Shown here: piece by piece, positions 52,795 to 61,788 of the stretch
Numbering within the stretch: position 1 is the stretch's first letter
How the letters are laid out: every line of letters starts with the position of its first letter
NCBI GenBank assembly: GCA_016713885.1
Contig: JADJOF010000001.1
Location: 496,001-560,000 of the forward strand
From: Bdellovibrionales bacterium
GTDB lineage: Bacteria > Bdellovibrionota > Bdellovibrionia > Bdellovibrionales > JAMPXM01
Direction: 5' to 3'
Length of the DNA: 64,000 bases
Translations under genes and position numbers: made by a program
Notes under the pieces: model-generated
Databases searched by the model: none
Told to the model about the DNA's origin: nothing
The model's input: only the letters and a program-made list of their open reading frames with translations

Positions 52795-52802
52795 AGTGAG
52801 CT

Positions 52803-53546
52803 ATGTCGAAGTGGATTGCCACGGCTCTTTTATTCTATGCGGTCTTGGCTCATGCTGCTTCTGCTCCGGCCGCTGTCGCCATTGCTCCGGCCACAAAAGA
52901 GCAAAGGGCGCTTCTTGAGGCCTATCAAAAGCGCATGGTTGGGGCTGGGCAGCTGCGCGCCAAGGTCACCCGGAAGACTCTCATCGGCCTACTTGGGACA
53001 GAGAAAAGGGCGGAGGGGAGCCTTCTGCTTTCAAAGGGTCGGGTGCGAATCGACTTGAAGACAGCCGAAACGAACGAGAGGCAGCTCCTGATCGTTGGCA
53101 GCAAGAAATTTTGGGCGACCACTTATCCCCCTGTGATATTGAAAGATGCCGCGATTCAGGTGGTCACCGGGCCGATTAAATCAAAGAAGTCGGGTAGCCA
53201 GGGCGTATTGGCACTCCTAGCGAAAGACGGATTTTTGAAGTCTTTTACAGTATCTGGAGTAGCTCTCGCCGAAGGCGGAGAAATGAGCTACTATCTGCAG
53301 CCCAAGCAGGACTGGGTTGAGGCCAAGCGAGCTCTTCTCTCTCTTGTTCCGCTAAAGAAGGGTTCAAAACCGAATCTTGCCGATGCCTCACAGTGGGCGG
53401 TTGGTGAGATGAAGATTTGGGATTTTCAAGACAACGAGACGACCTACTTTCTCAAAGAGGTCGTAATCGAAAAAAAGTCGCCAGCGGACAAAGAGTTTGA
53501 GTTCACTCCCCCCAAGAATGCCGATGTGATGCCTGTTGGCGTCTAA
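52803..53546 (+). CDS. lolA: LolA-like outer-membrane lipoprotein carrier
   Basis: 247 residues. A signal peptide (WIATALLFYAVLAHAASA) leads to a LolA-type half-barrel: ARVTRKT-like start, KRAEGSLLLSKGRVRIDL, LLIVGSKKFWATTYP. LolA carries lipoproteins across the periplasm from LolCDE to LolB. It is longer than E. coli LolA, with an extra ~40 residues in the middle. A family paralogue cannot be excluded. It starts eight bases after comF. Confidence 0.75.
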   Translation: MSKWIATALLFYAVLAHAASAPAAVAIAPATKEQRALLEAYQKRMVGAGQLRAKVTRKTLIGLLGTEKRAEGSLLLSKGRVRIDLKTAETNERQLLIVGSKKFWATTYPPVILKDAAIQVVTGPIKSKKSGSQGVLALLAKDGFLKSFTVSGVALAEGGEMSYYLQPKQDWVEAKRALLSLVPLKKGSKPNLADASQWAVGEMKIWDFQDNETTYFLKEVVIEKKSPADKEFEFTPPKNADVMPVGV

Positions 53547-53568
53547 GGACTTTTGAGGAGAAGTGAGC

Positions 53569-54054
53569 ATGCCGTCTTTTGATATCGTCTCGGAAGTGAA
53601 CCTTCAGGAGATCGACAACGCAGTCAACACCGCCATCAAAGAGGTTCAGCACCGTTACGACCTCAAGGGTGGGAACTGCGAGATTATTTGGGACAAGAAG
53701 ACCATTGTTCTCAAGGCGAACGATGAAATGAAGATGAATGCGGTTCGCGACATTCTGCAGGGAAAGCTGCACAAGCGCGGTGTTGAAATCTCCAGCGTTA
53801 AGTTTGACAAGATTGAGCCCATTGGCGGCATGATGCTCAAGCAAGCGGGCACGCTGATCCAAGGAATCGACAAAGAAAAAGCCAAAGAGATTGTGAAGTC
53901 GATCAAAGATTCGAAACTGAAAGTGCAGTCGCAGATCATCGATGATCAGCTTCGCATTACCTCAAAGAGTATCGATGAGCTTCAGTCTACGATCACTTAC
54001 GTCAAAGCCCAGCGCTTTGGCTTGCCTCTTCAATTTATAAACATGCGTTCTTAA
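53569..54054 (+). CDS. yajQ: YajQ-family nucleotide-binding protein
   Basis: 161 residues. PSFDIVSEVNLQEIDNAVNTA, RYDLKGGN and VKFDKIEPIGGMMLKQ are hallmarks, and RVTSKSIDELQ-like and QRFGLPLQFINMR end the protein. YajQ homologues bind cyclic di-GMP in some pathogens. ATG at 53569 is preferred over the GTG at 53563 because GAGGAG stands eight bases before it. It follows lolA and precedes rimO closely. Confidence 0.93.
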   Translation: MPSFDIVSEVNLQEIDNAVNTAIKEVQHRYDLKGGNCEIIWDKKTIVLKANDEMKMNAVRDILQGKLHKRGVEISSVKFDKIEPIGGMMLKQAGTLIQGIDKEKAKEIVKSIKDSKLKVQSQIIDDQLRITSKSIDELQSTITYVKAQRFGLPLQFINMRS

Positions 54055-54063
54055 GGATTTAAA

Positions 54064-55458
54064 ATGTCGAAAACTCCCACTGTTGCGCCTTCGTCTGCCG
54101 ACGGCCTTAAGAAAGTTCACTTTGTATCGCTGGGTTGCCCGAAGAACCTCGTCGATAGCGAGATTATGCTCGGCCAGATGATGAAGCAGGGGTACGTCGT
54201 CACGGATGCTCCTGAGGATGCCGAGACGATCGTCGTCAATACCTGCGGCTTTATTGAGGACGCGAAAAAAGAATCGATTCAAAAAGTTCTCGAAATGGCT
54301 GGCTACAAAGAGACGGGCAAGGCGAAGAACTTGGTCGTCGCGGGCTGCCTGACTCAACGTTATAAAGAGGATCTGGTTGAAGGTTTGCCGGAGGCCGATC
54401 TCTTTGTTGGCTCGGGAGAATTTCAAAAGATCGCCGAAATTTTGAAAGCGCGCGAAGAGGGCTCAACAGAGAAACGCTACTTTAATTTGCCGACTTACCT
54501 TCAACAAGAGGACACACCGCGGGTGAACTCGGGACCGGCGTATCGCGCCTATTTGAAAATCTCTGAAGGCTGTTTGAAGCGTTGTGCCTTTTGCGCCATT
54601 CCCAAAATTCGCGGCAATCTCCAGTCGCGAAAGCTCGGATCGATCGTCAGCGAGGCGAAGCTTTTGGCTGCGGGTGGGGTGAAAGAGATCAATATCATCT
54701 CGCATGACTTCACGGACTACGGATGGGATCTTCGCCGTAAAGATGACGCCGCAATTGAGCGCCCCGAAGAGCTTCTTCGCCAAATTTCAGACGTGAAGGG
54801 ACTGCAGTGGATTCGTCTTCTGTACCTCTATCCCGATGGCATTACGGACGAAATGATTGAGGTCATCAAGACGCGGCCAAACTTGGTCAAGTACTTCGAC
54901 ATGCCACTCCAGCACGTCTCGAATCGCGTTTTGAAGTCGATGAATCGCAAAATGACTCGAGAAGAGATCACCGAGCGTCTGGCGCGGATTCGTTCAGAAA
55001 TTCCCGAGGCCGTGATTCGCACTCAGTTCATCGTTGGATTTCCGGGTGAGACCGAAGAAGACTTCCAGGAGCTTCTCGAATTTGTGCGCGAACAGCGCTT
55101 TGACCGAGTCGGATGCTTTCAGTATTCGCCGGAGGACAATACGGCCGGCGGAAAAATGGACGGTCAGATCGACGAGGAGACGAAGCAGCGTCGTCACGAC
55201 GAGCTGATGGAACTCCAATTGGAGATTTCGCGCGAGAAGCATCAGGCCTTTATTGGAAAGACTGTTCCGGTTTTGGTGGAGGGTTTGAGTGACGAGACCG
55301 AGCTTCTCTTGCAGGGACGGATGTCGCAGCAGGCGCCGGAGATCGATGGCGTTGTGTTGATCAACGACGGCACGGCCGAGGTCGGCGACATCGTGAATCT
55401 TCGGATCACCGAAAGTCACGACTACGATCTCGTGGGTGAGCGCGTTAACTGCACATAA
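54064..55458 (+). CDS. rimO: Ribosomal protein S12 methylthiotransferase RimO
   Basis: 464 residues. UPF0004 domain with the first cluster Cys (FVSLGCPKNLVDSE, VVNTCGFIE, VAGCL), the radical SAM motif CLKRCAFCAIP, and a C-terminal TRAM domain. It thiomethylates Asp of uS12. Markers specific to RimO over MiaB include GCPKNLVDSE and FDMPLQHVSN. AAGGAT precedes the ATG. Confidence 0.96.
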   Translation: MSKTPTVAPSSADGLKKVHFVSLGCPKNLVDSEIMLGQMMKQGYVVTDAPEDAETIVVNTCGFIEDAKKESIQKVLEMAGYKETGKAKNLVVAGCLTQRYKEDLVEGLPEADLFVGSGEFQKIAEILKAREEGSTEKRYFNLPTYLQQEDTPRVNSGPAYRAYLKISEGCLKRCAFCAIPKIRGNLQSRKLGSIVSEAKLLAAGGVKEINIISHDFTDYGWDLRRKDDAAIERPEELLRQISDVKGLQWIRLLYLYPDGITDEMIEVIKTRPNLVKYFDMPLQHVSNRVLKSMNRKMTREEITERLARIRSEIPEAVIRTQFIVGFPGETEEDFQELLEFVREQRFDRVGCFQYSPEDNTAGGKMDGQIDEETKQRRHDELMELQLEISREKHQAFIGKTVPVLVEGLSDETELLLQGRMSQQAPEIDGVVLINDGTAEVGDIVNLRITESHDYDLVGERVNCT

Positions 55459-55467
55459 TATTTGACG

Positions 55468-55490
55468 AGCGCGGGAAATCGCGCTTTTTT
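55468..55490 (+). terminator. Intrinsic terminator after rimO
   Basis: AGCGCG/CGCGCT with GGAAAT loop, followed by TTTTT. Confidence 0.9.
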
Positions 55491-55562
55491 GTGACCAATG
55501 CTTACAACCACCACGGTTTTTATAGTTGTCTCAACAGTTGTGCTATTTTTCCTGGCGAACGT

Positions 55563-55630
55563 CGCACTTCACTAGTGCGGTAGCGGTCCGTGCGTCACGG
55601 GCCGCGCACCTTTGCCGCCCAGAAAGCGGC
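55563..55630. repeat. Three tandem hairpins between rimO and hpt
   Basis: CGCAC/GTGCG (55563-55579), a 9-bp stem with one wobble (55584-55604, loop CGT) and GCCGC/GCGGC (55614-55630) follow one another. They resemble a clustered REP/BIME unit but share no long sequence with the copies at 21.3 and 26.9 kb. Confidence 0.5.
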
Positions 55631-55652
55631 GCGTCATGGCGGCTGTCGACGT

Positions 55653-56201
55653 CTACTGCTTGAAGTAGAAAATCTCGGAGTAGTTCCGGCCAATTTCTTC
55701 TGAATCCATTCCGTAGCCGACCATGTAGCGGTCTTCGATACTTTGTCCGGTGTAGTCCGGCTTCAGTTGGAGCTCGCGGCGAGCTGGCTTGTCGAGAAGG
55801 GTGAGAATCTTCAGCGACGCTGGCGACGAGGCGAGCAGGCGTTGGCGAAGGAAGTCGAGCGTACGGCCGGTGTCGATGATTTCCTCAACAATGACGACAT
55901 GTTTGCCGGCGATGTTGACGGAAATATCCTTGAGCATACGGATGGCGCCTCCTTTTTCGACGGCGCCAAGCTGTACGAAGTCGACCTGGAGAGGGCGGTC
56001 GATCTTGCGGACGAGATCGGCAAGGAAGAGGCAGCTGCCTTTGAGTGGGCAAATAAAGATGAGGTCTTTGCCTTTGTAGTCAGCCTCGATTTCGCGGGCG
56101 AGTTTCTCAACTAGTGCGGCGATATCTTTTGAAGTCAGGAAGGCGATCATTTCGTCTTTCAGCTGACCGCGATTTGAACTGGGCTTCTTGTTGCTTGCCA
56201 T
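55653..56201 (-). CDS. hpt: Hypoxanthine phosphoribosyltransferase
   Basis: 182 residues. The PRPP loop is VVIVEEIIDTGRTLDFL, with FICPLKGSCLFLADLVRKID and the late DYTGQSIEDRYMVGYGMD. It salvages hypoxanthine or guanine into IMP or GMP. It starts three bases after the TPR gene and ends the minus-strand operon. GGAG stands eight bases before the ATG. Confidence 0.95.
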   Translation of the reverse strand: MASNKKPSSNRGQLKDEMIAFLTSKDIAALVEKLAREIEADYKGKDLIFICPLKGSCLFLADLVRKIDRPLQVDFVQLGAVEKGGAIRMLKDISVNIAGKHVVIVEEIIDTGRTLDFLRQRLLASSPASLKILTLLDKPARRELQLKPDYTGQSIEDRYMVGYGMDSEEIGRNYSEIFYFKQ

Positions 56202-56204
56202 AAA

Positions 56205-56975
56205 TTAGAGCTCCATCAACGTCTCATCCGCTTCGCGAGCCATCCGCAGGTACTCTTTTGCCTGAGGATGGTCGGGGTCTCGGAGGAGAACAGTTTCCCA
56301 CTGGTCGATCGCATCGGCGACTCTTTTTGCTTGAAAGAGCATCAAACCAAACTTCAATCGAGCAGCGGCATTGCTGGGCTGCTCGGTGACGAGATGGCGG
56401 ATTTCTTTGAATGCGATGCTGATTTCGCCTTTGCCGAGATAGGCGTCCACGACTTTGAGCCTGATCTCGACTTTGCGAGGGAGGATTTGTAGTGCCTGGC
56501 GATACTGGTCGATCGCGTCGTCCCACTTTTTATGGGACGCATACATGTCTGCAAGTTCGTAGTGTTTCGAGGCCAGGCGTTCTTTGAGGACGGCGTCTTG
56601 GTCGAAGCTTTTTTTGTCGAGTGCTGCTTGAGCGTCGAGGAAAACCTTGCGGCCTTCCTCGTAGCGGCCGAGGTCATTGAGGATAATGGAGAGTCCGACG
56701 CTGGCATCAGTAAACGTGGGGTCGATCTCAAGCGCTTTGCGGAATGTTTTGATGGCTTTTGTGAAGCGGCCGCGATCGTAAAGGATGACGGCAAGCATGT
56801 GCCAGACTTCCGCTTGCTCGGCGGGGGCCCCCTGTCCACCAACGGCGAGCTGTTGGAGGATTGGTTCTGCGCGGTTGTAGATGTTGTCGCGAAAAAACGA
56901 CCGGGCGGTGTCGAGCAAGTCGGTGCGAGACCGGGCGTCCATCGTACTTGAGTGATCTGATCTCTTACCGAACAT
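56205..56975 (-). CDS. TPR-repeat protein
   Basis: About 256 residues. Several TPR motifs are visible (AEVWHMLAVILYDRGRFTKAIKTFRKAL, then AKHYELADMYASHKKWDDAIDQYRQAL and one more near the end). No signal peptide, so it is probably cytoplasmic. The ATG at 56975 overlaps the bamD stop; the GTG at 56987 is less likely. It is in an operon with bamD and hpt. Protein-protein binding role, partner unknown. Confidence 0.78.
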   Translation of the reverse strand: MFGKRSDHSSTMDARSRTDLLDTARSFFRDNIYNRAEPILQQLAVGGQGAPAEQAEVWHMLAVILYDRGRFTKAIKTFRKALEIDPTFTDASVGLSIILNDLGRYEEGRKVFLDAQAALDKKSFDQDAVLKERLASKHYELADMYASHKKWDDAIDQYRQALQILPRKVEIRLKVVDAYLGKGEISIAFKEIRHLVTEQPSNAAARLKFGLMLFQAKRVADAIDQWETVLLRDPDHPQAKEYLRMAREADETLMEL

Positions 56976-57726
56976 GACTGAACTCACTTCGTGCTTTGTC
57001 TGCTTCTGAAGACTCTGGGTATTGTTTTAACAGAGTGCGAACATACCGACTGATTTTTTCGCGCTCGCCCGAGGCGTTTGCGGCAACGGCGGCCCCATAC
57101 AGGGCGGCCGGTTCAACACCTGTACCAGAATAGGTTTTCAGCAAACCTTCGAAGCGGCCAAGGGCGCTGTCGTACTGCTTCTTCATCATGTAGAAGTTGG
57201 CGATGTAGAGCTCTTTCTCGGCAAGCATTTTTAGGGCGTCGGCCTTTTTTGCACGCGCTTCTGCGGCGTATGAAGACTGACCGTACGAAGTGAGAACTTC
57301 GTCGAAATAGAGGATGGCCTTGTCGGCCAGGCTCAGATCGCGATCTGTGGTCGACGGCAGTTGGTTGAAATAAGAAAGTCCCAGCCGGAAAGTGACATAG
57401 TCAATTTGCGGGTGTTTTGGGTGTAGATCCTTGAACGTCTGATATGCAAACTGCGCCTCGATGAAAGCTTCGCGTTTGAATTGAACGTCGGCAATTTTGA
57501 GTTCCGACATCACAGCAAATCGACTGTAGGGATGCTTGTTCTTCACTTCCGAGTACTTTGCGACGGATTCTTCATAGCGTTCGTCCGCCTCGTACTCCTC
57601 TGCAATCTTGTACGCGCCTTCGGGTGTCGACGAGTCGTACTTTTCCACGCTCGAGCAGCCAATGCAGCACAAGAGGGCGACCGGCATCAACAGAGATAAG
57701 TCTTTGAGTTTCGGAAGGATTTTCAT
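56965..57726 (-). CDS. bamD: BamD-like outer-membrane assembly lipoprotein
   Basis: About 253 residues. The leader ends in LLCCIGCSS, a lipobox. TPR-like pairs follow: GAYKIAEEYEADERYEESVAKYSEVKNKHPYS and AYQTFKDLHPKHPQIDYVTFRLGLSYF, the typical BamD pattern. BamD is the essential lipoprotein partner of BamA. ATG at 57726 starts the signal peptide; the frame extends to 57762 without good reason. No bamA in the window. Confidence 0.88.
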   Translation of the reverse strand: MKILPKLKDLSLLMPVALLCCIGCSSVEKYDSSTPEGAYKIAEEYEADERYEESVAKYSEVKNKHPYSRFAVMSELKIADVQFKREAFIEAQFAYQTFKDLHPKHPQIDYVTFRLGLSYFNQLPSTTDRDLSLADKAILYFDEVLTSYGQSSYAAEARAKKADALKMLAEKELYIANFYMMKKQYDSALGRFEGLLKTYSGTGVEPAALYGAAVAANASGEREKISRYVRTLLKQYPESSEADKARSEFSHVR

Positions 57727-57780
57727 AACAGGAAGTCTTTTTCGGCAGGCCGCTTTTGTCAATCCCGTGGCGGCGTGTCG

Positions 57781-58878
57781 TCAGTCGCGAAAGTGGGTCA
57801 GATGCGAATAGAGCGCGTTGAACGTGAGTTTGATCGCGCTGGCAACGGGGATTGAGATAACCATGCCCAGGATGCCTCCGACTTCAGCACCGACGATGAT
57901 CATCACCACGACGGTAACGGGATGCAGATCCACAATTTTTGCGACGACGAGCGGGATGATGAAGACGACGTCAATCAACTGTGCGACCAGGTAGACGGAG
58001 GTGACGAGGATGAGCATGGTGGCGGCATTGGTGCCGGGTTCGGAAATAGCAAATTCTGGAGAGACGAGGGTGATGAGGATGGCGGGAATCGCGCCTATAA
58101 TCGGGCCGAGATAGGGGATGAGATTGGTGGCGGCGGCGAAAATCGAAAGAATAGTGGTGTATGGGAAGTTGAGTGCGAAGAGCCCGATCCAAACAACGAA
58201 GCCGACAATGGCGGCTTCGAGGAACCGGGCGCGAATGAAACCGCCGAGTTGATCGTTGATCTGGTGGCGAAGGTTAAGGGCGATTTCGAAGAGTGGGTTT
58301 GGAACGAAACTCAAGAGAGATCGTGAGATTGCGTTTCCATCTTGGAGCATAAAGAACGCAAAAAAGGGCGCGAGCATCAGGACGGTGAAGGAGTGGGATA
58401 CGGCGTCGGGGAGCGCTGCGGATACGTCGGCCGTCTTCATCGCAATCCATTCAGCCAGTTCCTTTGAGGGGTTGATTTGGCCGACTTTCCAGTAGGCGCG
58501 ATATTTGTGTTCGATTGTAGAAACGAGCGACGTTAATTCTTGCTGATAGTGCGGAAGGCGTTCGACCAAGTTTGTGGCCTGATCGACGATCAGTGGGAGA
58601 ACAATGGAAACGCCGATGCCGACGACAATTCCTCCAAGGGCAAAGGGAAGTACGGTCGCGAGTCCGCGGCCGAGGCCGCGGCGTTCAAGCCAGTCGACGA
58701 TCGGTGAGAAAAGATAGGCAATGACGAAACCTAAGATCGTTGAAACGAGCAGGCCTTTGATGGCGATAATCAGCGTGGCACTAGAGATTAAGATCGCGAG
58801 AAAGCCAAACAGGCGCCAGCGTCTTTCCCGGCGCAAGAGATCGCGGGAGATATCGTGTGGAGTTGGGCCGCTGCTCAC
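57781..58878 (-). CDS. AI-2E family transporter
   Basis: 365 residues with ~7-8 membrane helices. Family marks are PYTTILSIFAAATNLIPYLGPIIGAIPA and LVVAKIVDLHPVTVVVMIIVGAEVGGILGMVISIPV. Despite the name these proteins are general permeases, some Na+(Li+)/H+ antiporters. A GTG start overlaps the TGA of the upstream cyclic-nucleotide-binding gene, so the two are coupled. Confidence 0.9.
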   Translation of the reverse strand: MSSGPTPHDISRDLLRRERRWRLFGFLAILISSATLIIAIKGLLVSTILGFVIAYLFSPIVDWLERRGLGRGLATVLPFALGGIVVGIGVSIVLPLIVDQATNLVERLPHYQQELTSLVSTIEHKYRAYWKVGQINPSKELAEWIAMKTADVSAALPDAVSHSFTVLMLAPFFAFFMLQDGNAISRSLLSFVPNPLFEIALNLRHQINDQLGGFIRARFLEAAIVGFVVWIGLFALNFPYTTILSIFAAATNLIPYLGPIIGAIPAILITLVSPEFAISEPGTNAATMLILVTSVYLVAQLIDVVFIIPLVVAKIVDLHPVTVVVMIIVGAEVGGILGMVISIPVASAIKLTFNALYSHLTHFRD

Positions 58879-59435
58879 GTGTGTGCTCCGTGATCGCGGG
58901 CTGGCGGAGCGCGCAAGTCTTTGAGTGCGCGTCGGAGCTCAGAGACTTTTTCGGTCGTTTCCTTGAGTCGTCGACCAAGAACCTCGGCGAGGCGGAGAGC
59001 GATTCGTGTGCCCATTGCTGGTCGTCGAGCGAGGATTTCGATGAGATCGGGTTTAAAGAAGCCGATGAGGGTCGTTTCTTCACGGGCGATGGCCGTCGCT
59101 GTTCGGCGACCATTCTCTTCAACAAGCGAGAGCTCTCCAAAAAAGTCGGAAGGAAGAAGTTGCGTAACAAAAATGTCGCGCGATTCGTCGTTGGGAGAGT
59201 TGGGGTCGGAGACGAAAATTTCAACTCGGCCTTTGGAGATAATGTACATGCCGACGCCGACTTCGCCCTGGCGAAAGATCGGCTCGCTTGAGTGGTAGTG
59301 TCGAATGTGCACACAGCGCTCAAGAAAGCGAAGTTCTGCCTCTGATAGGTCGCGAAACAGGAGATTGTCCCGCAGTTGAGCGTTGAGTGCGCGTTCCGAG
59401 GACTTTCGAAATATATTGTCCCAAAGAAAGTTCAT
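58875..59435 (-). CDS. Cyclic-nucleotide-binding-domain protein
   Basis: About 186 residues. The CNB fold reads RDLSEAELRFLERCVHIRHY, PIFRQGEVGVGMYIISKGRVEIF and the phosphate-binding cassette DFFGELSLVEENGRRTATAIA. No helix-turn-helix follows, so it is not a Crp-type regulator; a Lys/Arg/Glu-rich helix ends it. ATG at 59435 overlaps the previous TGA. Upstream extension to 59528 is out of context. It may regulate the AI-2E permease encoded right after it. Confidence 0.85.
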   Translation of the reverse strand: MNFLWDNIFRKSSERALNAQLRDNLLFRDLSEAELRFLERCVHIRHYHSSEPIFRQGEVGVGMYIISKGRVEIFVSDPNSPNDESRDIFVTQLLPSDFFGELSLVEENGRRTATAIAREETTLIGFFKPDLIEILARRPAMGTRIALRLAEVLGRRLKETTEKVSELRRALKDLRAPPARDHGAHT

Positions 59436-60268
59436 TGAAACGCCCTTTCTGTTGCATCGGCCGTGGTCATCACATCGGTGTCTTTGACCCAGCCGGACAT
59501 TCCGCCGGGGTAGTGAATGCGTCGCCATGTCGCTTCACCCACCACGCGTGAGTCCAGCACCAGAACTTCCATGCCTTCAAAGATCTCGAAGAGAACGGTT
59601 GCACTGGAGTCTGCGGCCGAGCGGACTTCGACTTTCTTGCCAAGGACGGTGCCGCGGATGTCGATTCGGTCGACGAATTGACTGAGGGCCATAGCGCTGA
59701 GAAAGAAGAAAAGTAGCACCACGGTGAAACCGGCCAATGGGAGCGCCGGCATCGCCGTTTCTTGTTCAAGCGCCTGTCGACGGCGAGCCCACCACCGAAG
59801 CAGCATCCAGCCGCCGAGCACCATCAAGACGGCGGAAAGAACGACGGTGAGCATTGGCGATGTTTTATGCAGGACACTGCTGCGAAAGGACTCCCATAAG
59901 TCATAGTCTTTAGTGAGTTCTGTCTTTGGGAGCTTTTTTAGAGCCCATTGAATTGAGGCGTCGATGGTTTCATCGGTCGGATACTCGTACTGCGCCTGGC
60001 GCCACAGTGCGATAGCGGGACCAAGCTGATTTTTCTTAACCGCGATCATGGCAAGGTTGTTGAGTACGGCGAGCTGTTTGGGATTTGATTTGTCGAGTTC
60101 AAGGAGGCGCTGGCGAGCCGTATCGAGGTCATTCTTTTTAATCGCCTGAATGGCAGTCGCGAAAGCCTCTTCCGGCGAGGCGAAAGCAGTACACGGCAGG
60201 AATGACGCATTTATTCCGAAAACCACAGACAATATGACTAAGAGTCCCAAAAACCACCGGCTGTTCAC
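59432..60268 (-). CDS. TPR/SH3-domain membrane protein (BatE-like)
   Basis: About 278 residues. GTG at 60268 is chosen because GGAG stands six bases before it. A signal or anchor segment (RWFLGLLVILSVVFGINASF) is followed by TPR units (AFATAIQAIKKNDLDTARQRLLELDKSNP, LNNLAMIAVKKNQLGPAIALWRQ), two membrane helices (MLTVVLSAVLMVLGGWMLL and GFTVVLLFFFLSAMALSQF) and a bacterial SH3 domain (VEVRSAADSSATVLFEIFEGMEVLVLD...GMSGWV). The layout resembles BatE of Bat operons, but no vWA Bat genes are beside it. Confidence 0.78.
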   Translation of the reverse strand: MNSRWFLGLLVILSVVFGINASFLPCTAFASPEEAFATAIQAIKKNDLDTARQRLLELDKSNPKQLAVLNNLAMIAVKKNQLGPAIALWRQAQYEYPTDETIDASIQWALKKLPKTELTKDYDLWESFRSSVLHKTSPMLTVVLSAVLMVLGGWMLLRWWARRRQALEQETAMPALPLAGFTVVLLFFFLSAMALSQFVDRIDIRGTVLGKKVEVRSAADSSATVLFEIFEGMEVLVLDSRVVGEATWRRIHYPGGMSGWVKDTDVMTTADATERAFQ

Positions 60269-60381
60269 ATTCAACTCCACATCTCCATGTTTAGAGATCC
60301 CTGGCCCTTCGGCAACGTTTTCGAGGGCTGGTTGCCGCTGGTCGGGGTGGGGAGTAAGCTGATCACGACAAGGAGATGTCT

Positions 60382-61777
60382 GTGGATAATTCTGTTAAGT
60401 CCCTCGCGGGTCATCGCATTTTGAATTCGACTAAAATTACGAAGATGATTTCGGACCTGGTGGCCGCTGTACAAGAGGAAGAGAAAGCATTGAGTGCTAT
60501 CCGTGAACCTTTGGCAGACGCCCTCGATAACGGTAAACGCGTGTTTGATGAGACCGGAAAGTTTCGTGGACGCGCTCTGAATTATCAGTTCGTTGGCACT
60601 GGCGCCGGCCACGGGCCTTACGTCGAGGTCGAGGACGGTTCTGTCAAAATGGATCTCATTAACGGTATTGGTGTCCATATTTTTGGACATGGCAATACGC
60701 GGATTCGCGAGGCGGCAGTTCGCGGAGCACTTTCCGGATGTCGTGATGCAGGGGAATCTTGAGCCGAATCACGAATATGCGAAAGTGACCAAGAAGCTGA
60801 TCGAGCTGGCGAGCAAGAACAGCCGTCTGAAGTACGCGTGGTTGTCGACGTGTGGCACGATGGCCAACGAAAATGCCTATAAGGCCGCTCGCCAGAAGAA
60901 CACGCCGGCGAAACTTGTGATTGCGATGCAGAACGCATTTGCCGGTCGTTCAACGATGATGGCTGAGATTACGGATAATCCGGCGTACAAAGAAGGGCTG
61001 CCAAACTATAACGAGGTCCTTCGTATTCCTTGGTATGATGCTTCCAATCCGAAAAGCAGCGAAGAGATTCTGAGCAAATTCAAAGAGCACGTGGCCAACA
61101 ATCCAAAACAGATTGCGGCTTTTGTCTTTGAACCAATGTTGGGTGAGGGCGGCTACCGAACCGCTCCGCGCGAATTTTTTATTCCCATTTTGGAGTTCTG
61201 TAAGGAGCAGCATATCGCAGTTTGGGCGGATGAGGTTCAGACCTTTATGCGTACAGGAGAGATGTTTGCTTTCGAAACGCTTGGTATCGGCCAGTACATC
61301 GATCTTTGTACGGTTGCGAAAACTCTCCAGACAGGCGCAACGCTTTATACTGAAGAGTACAATCCAAAGCCAGGGTTGGTGTCTGGTACGTTCTCGGGCT
61401 CGTCAGCATCGCTCTCAGCAGGATATGAGGCGATGGAGATTCTCACCACAGGTGGCTATCTTGGAAAGTCTGGAAAGATTCAGGCGCTTCACTCAGAGTT
61501 CATTGGCATGTTGAATCGTCTCAACGAGACGACGTGTAAGGGGCAGCTGCGTGAAGCTGGTGGAATGGGTCTCATGATTGCGGTCACTCCGCTCGACGGA
61601 TCAAAGGACAAGGTGAACAAGCTCCTGCAGGTGCTTTATAAAAACGGAATGATCGCGTTTTCATGTGGTCGGGACCCATATCGTCTGCGCTTCCTTTTGC
61701 CCGTCATTATGCAGAAGGCCGATATTGAGGCCGCAAGCAAGATTCTCGAGAAGTCGATTCTCGAGATGTTGCAGTAG
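60382..61777 (+). CDS. Class III aminotransferase (AstC/ornithine-type), frameshifted as printed
   Basis: The intact protein would be ~464 residues. GTG at 60382 follows AGGAG by six bases; the ATG at 60376 touches the ribosome site and is unlikely. The PLP enzyme shows LNYQFVGTGAGHGPYVEV, WLSTCGTMANENAYKAARQ, FVFEPMLGEGGYRTAP, WADEVQTFMRTG and the Schiff-base Lys region LCTVAKTLQTGATLY. One extra base near 60734-60737 breaks the frame; without it the text reads ALSDVVMQGNLEPNHEYAKV. Followed by an M20 deacylase and AstA, so its substrate is probably succinylornithine or a related amine. Confidence 0.85.
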
Positions 61778-61788
61778 GCGCTTTTACG

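Noticed and set aside
58857..59291. Plus-strand ORF opposite the CNB protein
   Set aside because: Antisense shadow; the minus strand has a clear CNB domain.
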